Positions 57,602-64,000 of a DNA stretch of 64,000 bases are shown here, piece by piece. Under the pieces are notes generated by a model, which did not search any database, had not been told where the DNA came from, and saw only the letters and a program-made list of their open reading frames with translations. How positions within the stretch are numbered: the first letter of the stretch is position 1; every line of letters begins with the position of its first letter. The translations under genes were made by a program, and so were the position numbers. This stretch comes from an uncultured euryarchaeote (lineage in GTDB: Archaea; Thermoplasmatota; Poseidoniia; Poseidoniales; Poseidoniaceae), in the NCBI GenBank assembly GCA_937892945.1, contig CALBIL010000059.1, positions 49,457 to 113,456 on the forward strand, read 5' to 3'.

Positions 57602-59149
57602 ATGGACAAAGGTAGATTCATCACCGTCGTGATGGCCGGCTTACTTCTCATTGCTTCTACGCCCTTATCTTCCGCATACAAAGGCCATCAGTTATCACGC
57701 GCAGAAGTTCTTGACTTTACCCTCACAGATCAACATAATGAGAACTTCACTTTTTCTCAAAGCCTCTCCGAAGTTCATGTCGTCGCATTCATTTTCACGC
57801 GCTGTATCGATGTGTGTCCAGTGATTACCCAATCTCTCAAATTAGTTCAACAAGGTCTTTCAGAGTCCGATGCAGAAGAAGTTCAATTCATCTCTATTTC
57901 TGTTGACCCGCGTTATGATACGCCTGAGCGGCTCTCGGAGTTCACGGCCCTTCACGGCGTTGAATGGCCTCATTTAACCGGTGATTCATCCCTTCTAACC
58001 GATGTCTACAACTCCTTTGGCGTTCTTGTTCAAGAAGATGTGATCCAAGCACACATAGCAAACTCTGAACCGACTGTTACTTTTGTTGACTCGTCCGGGA
58101 ATACAAGTGAAATGATGTGGGAGCCAACCGGTTGGACAATGAATGAAATCATCGCCGAAGAAGCAAACTGGACAGTGAATGCATCCTATGGTCAGTACGG
58201 GCACTTTGTTCAATCCATCAACGGTATCGACTCACCCGCTGATTGGTCTTGGTATTGGGCTCTGAATACATTCAACACTTCATCTGAGGCTTGGGAAGAA
58301 TCTATGCTCGGAATTGATGCTGTTGACGCATTGGAAGAACAACACCTCCTTTGGGCGGCATCGACTTCGAATGTTTCGCTGATACCGGCGCCTCTGTTGA
58401 ACGACACCCAACCTTCTGTGGAGATTCTGTATCCGGACAACACAACTGAGCATCATTCGCTTCAAGCCGATTTCAATGCCTACCACCTTACGAAAGGCGC
58501 TTTTTCTGGTGCTGGATTGAACGCTTCATTTTCGAACGACCCTACCTATGGTCATTTTGTAGAAGCACTCGATGACGTCAACAGCCCCAGCGATTGGTCT
58601 TGGTATTGGTCGATGTACGTCTGGAATACGAGCAGTGCAGGATGGGAAACTTCAATGCTTGGTGTCGACGATTTCGTTGAACCTGGCTACATTGCTTGGG
58701 CACCAAACAGTACCAAAATTTCTGAAATCCCGATGCCTAAATCTCTTGAACCTAAAGACCAAATGGCCCCCATTGTCTGCAATGGTAACGGTTGGGAAAT
58801 GGGTACAGGTGACGGAAAACACTGCATGTGTGATGAGGGCTATGAGTGGGGCGAAGATGACCGCTTGTCTTGTATTAGCAACGGAGAGGTCGACATTGAT
58901 TTTACAGTCGGCCATTCAACGATTACCTACATCATGGATGGGATGAAACCCAAAATCGCTTGGACTGGCGACTCATGGAAAGCCGATGATTTCCGAGCAG
59001 ACCTCGAACAAGTCATATCCTCTCAGTCCTCTTCTTCGGATTCCGAAGGAGCGTTGCCGGGCATGACGTTGCTTGCAGCTGTTTCAGGCTTAAGCCTCGC
59101 TGCAATCATCGTACACATTCGCTCGAGCGATGAAGAAGATGAAGCGTAA
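57602..59149 (+). CDS. SCO1/SenC-like copper chaperone fused to DUF4430-like repeats
   Basis: 515 residues from the ATG at 57602; the upstream start in the track is leader. Signal peptide, then an SCO domain with the copper-binding CIDVCP (near 68-73) and ISVDPRYDTPERL. The usual third ligand, a His about 8 residues before the LVD-type Asp, is not in its normal position (SEPTVTFVD); a His lies four residues earlier (AHIANSEP). Two repeats of about 90 residues follow (GQYGHFVQSINGIDSPADWSWYW and GHFVEALDDVNSPSDWSWYW), like DUF4430. An EGF-like Cys segment and a C-terminal membrane helix end the protein. Probably assembles CuA of the oxidase. Confidence 0.88.
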   Translation: MDKGRFITVVMAGLLLIASTPLSSAYKGHQLSRAEVLDFTLTDQHNENFTFSQSLSEVHVVAFIFTRCIDVCPVITQSLKLVQQGLSESDAEEVQFISISVDPRYDTPERLSEFTALHGVEWPHLTGDSSLLTDVYNSFGVLVQEDVIQAHIANSEPTVTFVDSSGNTSEMMWEPTGWTMNEIIAEEANWTVNASYGQYGHFVQSINGIDSPADWSWYWALNTFNTSSEAWEESMLGIDAVDALEEQHLLWAASTSNVSLIPAPLLNDTQPSVEILYPDNTTEHHSLQADFNAYHLTKGAFSGAGLNASFSNDPTYGHFVEALDDVNSPSDWSWYWSMYVWNTSSAGWETSMLGVDDFVEPGYIAWAPNSTKISEIPMPKSLEPKDQMAPIVCNGNGWEMGTGDGKHCMCDEGYEWGEDDRLSCISNGEVDIDFTVGHSTITYIMDGMKPKIAWTGDSWKADDFRADLEQVISSQSSSSDSEGALPGMTLLAAVSGLSLAAIIVHIRSSDEEDEA

Positions 59150-59213
59150 GCCTCATATTGAACAGTCATCCGACCTGTACATGCGATAACGGGGTGTTCC
59201 ATCCCGACTTCTT

Positions 59214-59296
59214 GCCGAGATCGCATAGCCCGGTATTGCGGTGGACTTGAAATCCACTGTCCCTTGGACTCGGGGGTTCGAATCCCTCTCTCGGCG
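59214..59296 (+). tRNA. tRNA-Ser(UGA)
   Basis: 83 bases. The acceptor stem GCCGAGA pairs perfectly with TCTCGGC, followed by discriminator G. The anticodon stem GTGGA/TCCAC encloses the loop CTTGAAA, so the anticodon is TGA (serine). A long variable arm and the T loop GTTCGAAT fit a class II tRNA. The 3' CCA is not encoded. No intron is visible. Confidence 0.93.
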
Positions 59297-59298
59297 CC

Positions 59299-59308
59299 TT
59301 TGATTTTT
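59299..59308 (+). terminator. T-rich terminator of tRNA-Ser
   Basis: TTTGATTTTT right after the tRNA 3' end, consistent with oligo-T termination. Confidence 0.4.
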
Positions 59309-59370
59309 ACATGGATTTTCCTTAGGGATGAATGGAAGAGTTCTCAAACTAAAGCACCCCTCGGTCAATC

Positions 59371-60855
59371 ATGCGCCGAGGCCGATTCGCCGTCTTACTC
59401 GTCCTCAGCATGGCCCTGGCTGGATGTTTAGGCCCCACAACTGCCTCATGGGGGACAGATAACGGCGCAATCGACGTTCAGTTTTCACCAGAATCAACCA
59501 CGGTTACCAGCGGTTTAGGTTCCGAAAGTACCGAAATCTCAGGTCTTGAAGCAATCGGTTGTTCTTCGGACACCGATGGACTTGGCACAAATTATTCATC
59601 GACAGTTTCCTTTACCGGCTATCTTGCTGCAAGCCAATTTTATTCATCCCATTCCGAATCAACTGGAGCAAGAGGCCTTGACTTCGGTGTAACGACAAGT
59701 GTTGCCATTGAAAGCATGTCTTTCCAGATGGCAAAAGAGGTTGTCGATGGTGAAGGTTCGCGAATTGATGTCAAAAATTGGGATATGCCACTTAGCCCAG
59801 AAACCGGGTCCGGCTCGGTCGACCTTGACGAAATTGACCAAGATTCAGATTCACGCTGGTATATTCTCGGCCTTATTCCAACGACAGAAAACATCCACGA
59901 GGGATTGAATTCTTTGGATGAATGGCATCAAGCAGTGATCATCAACGGTTATTTGGTTCAAATGAATTCGAGTGGAAACTCTCCCGGATATTTCAATGGT
60001 TTTCATACAGCTGAAGAAGATTGTAGTCTTTCAATCGGTACAAATAACAACGAACGAGTCTATGTGTTTGTCACCAGCATTGAATTGAATGGAGCCTCCA
60101 TTAGTTCTGACGGGGAATCGGATGACGAATGGGTCTATGGCGACGTAGCCCTCCTTGGCCGGACAGGATATATTCTGTTTTTCTTGGCTTTTGGAATTGG
60201 TGGTGGAATTGGAGCCTTTCTTCTCTCTAAAATGCTGGTAATGCAAGGAGCGAAATCCACCATGAAGACACTTCTTGGCAAATCGGGCATGGATGCAGTT
60301 AAGCAAGTCAAGAAGGATGTTAAATCAGCAAAATCATCTGGACTCATCTCCCCGAATGAGCGCAAGATGGAAGCGAGAAAGTCTGCTGCAAAAAACCAAC
60401 CTCACGAATCAAAGAGAGCATCTTCTGAACCAGTTATTGCTGGCTTTGATCTCGACAGTGTGCTTTCTGCAAGTCCAAGTGGCGGTCCAACAAACGAATT
60501 TGGCGGTAAGACCTCATCGGTTGTCGCAACTCCCGAATCACAAAAAATAGAACGCGAAACCGCCAATCAACCATCTGTCACGCCGACACCATCGTACTCT
60601 TCGACTCCACCTCAACAGGTTCGTTCAAGCGTGACTTCAATCCAACCTCCGGAGCAGCAGAAAGAACATTTCACGTCATCCGTTCCACCTTCAGTCAAAT
60701 CGTCGGGACCTCCGAAGAAGAAATCTGTTCGAAAGCGTAAAGCATCCCCTCCTCAAGAAGTACAAGTGAGTGAAGAAGTACAACCTGAGCCACAAAAAGA
60801 GACTCGAAAGACCTTTGAAGAACCTGAAGATGATTTCTCAGACTTCTCATTCTGA
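59371..60855 (+). CDS. Lipoprotein-like membrane protein with basic disordered tail
   Basis: 494 residues. A lipobox-type N-terminus (LLVLSMALAGC) suggests a lipid-modified signal sequence. The exterior part of about 240 residues is Ser/Thr-rich and beta-like. A membrane helix (ILFFLAFGIGGGIGAFLLS, near 270-290) is followed by a cytoplasmic tail of about 200 residues rich in K, S, P and Q, ending EPEDDFSDFSF. No family recognised. It overlaps the lipid kinase end by nine bases (convergent). Confidence 0.7.
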   Translation: MRRGRFAVLLVLSMALAGCLGPTTASWGTDNGAIDVQFSPESTTVTSGLGSESTEISGLEAIGCSSDTDGLGTNYSSTVSFTGYLAASQFYSSHSESTGARGLDFGVTTSVAIESMSFQMAKEVVDGEGSRIDVKNWDMPLSPETGSGSVDLDEIDQDSDSRWYILGLIPTTENIHEGLNSLDEWHQAVIINGYLVQMNSSGNSPGYFNGFHTAEEDCSLSIGTNNNERVYVFVTSIELNGASISSDGESDDEWVYGDVALLGRTGYILFFLAFGIGGGIGAFLLSKMLVMQGAKSTMKTLLGKSGMDAVKQVKKDVKSAKSSGLISPNERKMEARKSAAKNQPHESKRASSEPVIAGFDLDSVLSASPSGGPTNEFGGKTSSVVATPESQKIERETANQPSVTPTPSYSSTPPQQVRSSVTSIQPPEQQKEHFTSSVPPSVKSSGPPKKKSVRKRKASPPQEVQVSEEVQPEPQKETRKTFEEPEDDFSDFSF

Positions 60856-61911
60856 GTGAGGCACGCAGATTTGTACCGCGCCTGGTAAAACTTCCATGTT
60901 CAACGGAGTTGAGCCGATGTTTTCCCCATCAACATTGATTGCAGCAGGAGCTGGTGTTTCGATGGATAAAGTTCTGAATTTGTGGTAATCAACGCGTGGA
61001 TGGAACACATGCCGCCCTTCATTCTTGAGCATTCCAAATGCTTTGAGAACATCTCTGCGGGTCATTTTCTTCAAGATACCAATATCCATCATTCCATCAT
61101 CCAGCGAGGCTCCAGGTGCTAAAGGCAACATCGACCCTCCAGTTTGGCTGTTTTGAATCAAAAAGAGAGTATAATCACCTTTCATCTCTACGCCATCGAT
61201 GGTCAATGTTGCATGCCGGCGATTGTTCGCCATGATGGCCATGAGAATGCCGACGTCGTACCTCATTGGCCCCATCCATCGCATTTTTTCTGCCTTAAGA
61301 GTTGAATCAACACCAAGCCCCCAGGTGACGAGGTTGTGGCTGTATCGAACAGTTCTTCCGTTTTCAGAACCCGGGAGCCCATTGACCATTTCCACTCTCG
61401 CTAAATCGAGGTTCTGACGCGCACCGTGGACAAGGCTGTGAACGGCTTGCTCAGTTGTTGTAAGACGCAAGTCATTGGCCATTGAGTTGCCAGTACCTGC
61501 AGGAATGAGGGCAAAAACATCCCCTCCTTCGGATTGAGCGTTCATTCGTCCTGTGATCACTTCAGATAGACTTCCATCCCCGCCTACAACAGCAAAAATG
61601 TCGCCATCAGATGCATCAATTCCTTGAGCGATTTCACTCAAATGGCCGCTGTAGTCAGAAAAATACATTTCAACCTTTTTCCCTTCTTCCTCGAGTAGAG
61701 TCTTGGCGTACTCGCCAATTTCCTTTCCCTTTCTTTTACCAGCGAAAGGGTTTACCAAAAGGTGAACGCGCGTGATTGGCCTCACTTTCACCGGCTTTCG
61801 TGTAAAAACTTCGGCATAAATCGGTTTGTATGCTCCCTTTTTCCGCTTCGTCGACAGGTCAGGTTCGAACTCAAGAGCAACGGGCGCTCCCCCCGCCTCA
61901 TCGTTTGACAT
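60847..61911 (-). CDS. Diacylglycerol/sphingosine kinase-family lipid kinase
   Basis: 354 residues from the ATG at 61911; the track extends the frame upstream to 62226 over the divergent ribD. DAGK catalytic motifs are LLVNPFAGKRKGKEI, VVGGDGSLSEVITGRM and ALIPAGTGNSMANDL, and the C-terminal domain has INVDGENIGSTPLNMEV. It would phosphorylate diacylglycerol or a related lipid (YegS/LCB5-like). Together with the PlsC-like acyltransferase at 2591 it suggests handling of acyl lipids. Diverges from ribD. Confidence 0.9.
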   Translation of the reverse strand: MSNDEAGGAPVALEFEPDLSTKRKKGAYKPIYAEVFTRKPVKVRPITRVHLLVNPFAGKRKGKEIGEYAKTLLEEEGKKVEMYFSDYSGHLSEIAQGIDASDGDIFAVVGGDGSLSEVITGRMNAQSEGGDVFALIPAGTGNSMANDLRLTTTEQAVHSLVHGARQNLDLARVEMVNGLPGSENGRTVRYSHNLVTWGLGVDSTLKAEKMRWMGPMRYDVGILMAIMANNRRHATLTIDGVEMKGDYTLFLIQNSQTGGSMLPLAPGASLDDGMMDIGILKKMTRRDVLKAFGMLKNEGRHVFHPRVDYHKFRTLSIETPAPAAINVDGENIGSTPLNMEVLPGAVQICVPHSE

Positions 61912-62110
61912 GCTTAGAAGAGGTAGGTGTTTGGTTTCAAACCTTCTCTGCTCTTGTAGAATACCTGCTCTATTTGAATTGGGTAGGAAAACATTCACCT
62001 TGCATATCTCGGGGCGAGGTAGGGCAAATACACTTGCAATGGGTCTTTTGCACACAGTGATGGTGAGTTGAAATGCAAGAGGTCTTGAACCCGACCGATG
62101 TGGAAGGAAC

Positions 62111-63148
62111 ATGGCGAGTCTTTGGACTGCGGACGAAAAGGGGTTCATGCAACGGGCTCTGGAAGTCGCAGAACGCGGCAGAGGTAAGGTTAGCCCAAAC
62201 CCGCTTGTTGGTTGTATTTTGGTCAAGGGTGGAGAAGTGATTGCTGAGGGATGGCATGACCACCTCGGAGGACTTCATGCAGAACAAATGGCAATTCATG
62301 ATGCGGAATCAAACGGACATTCATCAAACGGCGCCATTGCTTATGTTACCCTCGAGCCATGCAACCATTTTGGTCGAACCCCCCCCTGCACGGAGGCATT
62401 GATGTGGGCGGGAGTGAAAGAAGTCATTGTGGCTCATTACGACCCGAATCCAACGGTTCGTGGAAAAGGAATTCAAGTGCTTCAAGATGCAGGAATTCAA
62501 GTTCGGCAGGGTCTCATGGAAGCAGAGGCTGCAATTCAAATGCGGCCTTTCTTGCATTGGTGCCAACATCGGCAACCGTTCGTGACAGTCAAAATGGCTG
62601 TGGACGCCCATGGATCGGTTGACGACCGAAGTCTTGAGGCTCAACGTTTCACTTCAGAAGTTTGCCTTGACCGCGTCCATGCACTTCGTAATGAATGTGA
62701 TGCGGTACTTGTCGGGGTGGAAACGGTAGTCCGCGACAACCCCCAATTGACAGTTCGCCGAGTGGAAACAGAACGCCAACCGCTTCGCATCATTCTCGAC
62801 CCGAACCAACGGACTCCAGAAGATGCACTCTTGCTTAATGATGAGCACCAAACTCTTGTAATGGGAAAGCAATTTCATTCCTTACCTGCTCTTCTCAATC
62901 TTTTGGGCGATCAAGAAATCCAGCGCCTCTTGGTCGAAGGTGGCCCGACAACCATTGGCTCTTTTCTCGACCAAGGTTTAGTTGATGAGTTCTATCTCCT
63001 CAACAGTGGAGTCACGCACCAACAGCCAGTGGCTTCGAACATAGATGCCGAACGTCTTTCTTCGGCAGGACTCACTCACACATCAACAGAAACATGGGGA
63101 GAAGAAACCGTTCACGTCTGGACGCGCCACGCCCCAACAGTCCGCTGA
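62111..63148 (+). CDS. ribD: Bifunctional riboflavin biosynthesis protein RibD
   Basis: 345 residues. The deaminase domain (about 10-145) has the zinc-binding HAEQMAIHDA and PCNHFGRTPPC motifs and SPNPLVGCILVKGG. The reductase domain (about 155-340) shows VTVKMAVDAHGSVDD and LLVEGGPTTIGSFLDQGLVDEF. It converts the pyrimidine intermediate of riboflavin synthesis through deamination and side-chain reduction. The fused bacterial form is unusual in archaea, where the two steps are mostly separate enzymes. Start follows GGAAGGAAC. Confidence 0.94.
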   Translation: MASLWTADEKGFMQRALEVAERGRGKVSPNPLVGCILVKGGEVIAEGWHDHLGGLHAEQMAIHDAESNGHSSNGAIAYVTLEPCNHFGRTPPCTEALMWAGVKEVIVAHYDPNPTVRGKGIQVLQDAGIQVRQGLMEAEAAIQMRPFLHWCQHRQPFVTVKMAVDAHGSVDDRSLEAQRFTSEVCLDRVHALRNECDAVLVGVETVVRDNPQLTVRRVETERQPLRIILDPNQRTPEDALLLNDEHQTLVMGKQFHSLPALLNLLGDQEIQRLLVEGGPTTIGSFLDQGLVDEFYLLNSGVTHQQPVASNIDAERLSSAGLTHTSTETWGEETVHVWTRHAPTVR

Positions 63149-63217
63149 TTCTTTTTGACATCAATCGAGACTGCCCAAAGATTCTATTCGGTAGTCTCGA
63201 CGTCTATTCAAGCACTT

Positions 63218-63246
63218 CAGAGTAAAAATTATACAATTTTACCCTG
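63218..63246. terminator. AT-rich hairpin between convergent genes
   Basis: CAG-AG-TAAAAATT-ATAC-AATTTTA-CC-CTG forms an imperfect inverted repeat between the stops of ribD and the thioredoxin-like gene. The T/A-rich arms would work as a terminator for both strands. Confidence 0.4.
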
Positions 63247-63261
63247 AACAAAGAGATGCTT

Positions 63262-63885
63262 TCATTCCATACCAGACATGTCTGAATTCATGGATTGCGT
63301 ATATCCCGATTGAGGAGCAGTCGCATTGAACCACATGCTGATTTCAGATGCACTGTTCCACAATCCAATCCGGGCGGAAAGAATCGTATTATTTTCAATG
63401 AGTAAAACATGTGGGATCGAAGTGACTGTCAAATTTTCAGATAAGGCTGGAGCATGCAAAAATGGGCGGTTTACGGAACGATTCAGTTCATCTTCAATCA
63501 TAAGTTGCCATTCGGTCATATTCGAACTGTCATTTCCAGCTTGTTTGTTGAACACCAGTAAGTGATTAGGCAGAATCGATTGATCAAGTGCATCTATTGT
63601 TGGTTTACAATGGGTGCACCAAGATGCGGAAAAGTAAGCAACCCAACGCCCACTCCCATTTGCAGATGATTCATTCCAATGCGCTCCGTTTTCATCAAGA
63701 ATATCAAAACTTGGAAGTTCACAACCAACGTGCCATTCGGGTATATTCTCTTCGGAACATACTTCAATTGGACCATCCATCATGTCCATTGAATCGTCAA
63801 CCATCTCCATTTCGGATCCAATACATCCAGAGAGACTACTTAGAGAAAAAAGGAGAGTAAGTAGGTATGTGATTTTTTTCTTCAT
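63262..63885 (-). CDS. Thioredoxin-like lipoprotein
   Basis: 207 residues. The N-terminus (LLTLLFSLSSLSGCIG) has a lipobox-like cysteine, so it is probably lipid-anchored outside the membrane. The thioredoxin fold has the CxxC WCTHC (VAYFSASWCTHCKP), and the cis-proline is in SIPHVLLI. It likely reduces or oxidises disulfides or acts in cytochrome/copper assembly outside the cell. A Met/Asp-rich stretch follows the lipobox (MEMVDDSMDMMDG), which could bind metal. Confidence 0.88.
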   Translation of the reverse strand: MKKKITYLLTLLFSLSSLSGCIGSEMEMVDDSMDMMDGPIEVCSEENIPEWHVGCELPSFDILDENGAHWNESSANGSGRWVAYFSASWCTHCKPTIDALDQSILPNHLLVFNKQAGNDSSNMTEWQLMIEDELNRSVNRPFLHAPALSENLTVTSIPHVLLIENNTILSARIGLWNSASEISMWFNATAPQSGYTQSMNSDMSGME

Positions 63886-63927
63886 CTTAATTCACCATTG
63901 GTCTGATGTTTGTGACATGATGGCTGA

Positions 63928-64000
63928 ATGTATCAACCTATGCTTGTGATTTCGGATGTATCTGATTCAATCGAGATGGTAGAGCGCATTTCGATGGGTA
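63928..64000 (+). CDS. Possible start of a gene cut by the window end
   Basis: An ATG at 63928, preceded directly by an in-frame stop, opens a frame of 24 codons (YQPMLVISDVSDSIEMVERI) that runs off the window. The sequence looks coding but is too short to identify. Bases 63886-63927 are the divergent intergenic region with the start of the thioredoxin-like gene. Confidence 0.3.
   Translation, partial: MYQPMLVISDVSDSIEMVERISMG

Noticed and set aside
59153-59368. 71-residue minus-strand ORF over the tRNA
   Set aside because: Antisense of tRNA-Ser(UGA).

Overview
The window looks like chromosomal DNA of a planktonic Marine Group II euryarchaeon (Candidatus Poseidoniales). This is an inference from gene content; no 16S rRNA gene is present. 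Archaeal markers are transcription factor B, both subunits of DNA topoisomerase VI, Sec61-beta, the archaeal 4-phosphopantoate--beta-alanine ligase, a THEP1-type NTPase, an XerA-like recombinase and a DUF2299-like protein. They sit beside bacterial-looking genes: an aa3-type cytochrome c oxidase operon, fused RibD, GcvH, a PlsC-like acyltransferase and a lipid kinase. Genes are tightly packed with many ATGA/GTGA overlaps, and many starts follow a GGTGA-like ribosome-binding site. No CRISPR array, insertion sequence, prophage or rRNA is visible, and no gene-free stretch exceeds about 300 bases.

Layout. 1-4.9 kb: a gene tail cut by the window edge, an SdhA/FrdA-like flavoprotein, a HIT hydrolase, a membrane acyltransferase and a DUF2299-like protein. 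5.0-10.1 kb: a 1695-residue surface protein in which a vWA domain appears to interrupt a beta-propeller. 10.1-17.5 kb (minus strand): a winged-helix regulator, a membrane protein, top6B-top6A and a swivel-first aconitase-family dehydratase. 17.6-22.5 kb: tfb, a HEAT-like protein, a GalU-like nucleotidyltransferase, and gcvH-rnhA with a possible zinc-ribbon microprotein in the gcvH leader. 22.6-26.1 kb: Sec61-beta, an H1-like Lys/Ala-rich protein with a helix-hairpin-helix start, and a tyrosine recombinase. 26.2-35 kb: a RimK-RCK_C fusion, a membrane-anchored SAP-domain protein and a large kexin-like protease.

35-46.6 kb: NadC with the phosphopantothenate-pathway ligase (NAD and CoA synthesis), an isopropylmalate/isocitrate-dehydrogenase relative, a sugar-nucleotide and polyprenyl-sugar cluster (RmlA-like, short UDP-sugar dehydrogenase, GtrA), tandem TerB-like proteins, an orphan type IIG-like DNA methyltransferase and THEP1. 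46.6-52.3 kb: a polytopic membrane protein, a eukaryote-like NSUN2/Trm4 RNA m5C methyltransferase, a secreted membrane protein, an Lrp regulator, and Toprim and DUF167 proteins. 52.5-59.1 kb: coxBACD followed by an SCO-like copper chaperone fused to DUF4430-like repeats, which is the aerobic terminal oxidase and its likely assembly factor. 59.2-64 kb: tRNA-Ser(UGA), a lipoprotein-like membrane protein, a lipid kinase, RibD and a thioredoxin-like lipoprotein.

Most of the unusual content lies in domain fusions (propeller/vWA, CoxA with an N-terminal anchor-type domain, SCO/DUF4430, RimK/RCK_C, membrane SAP), the H1-like protein and the NSUN2-like enzyme, rather than in a defence or mobile-element island. 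All product names come from reading motifs by eye; no database search was run.
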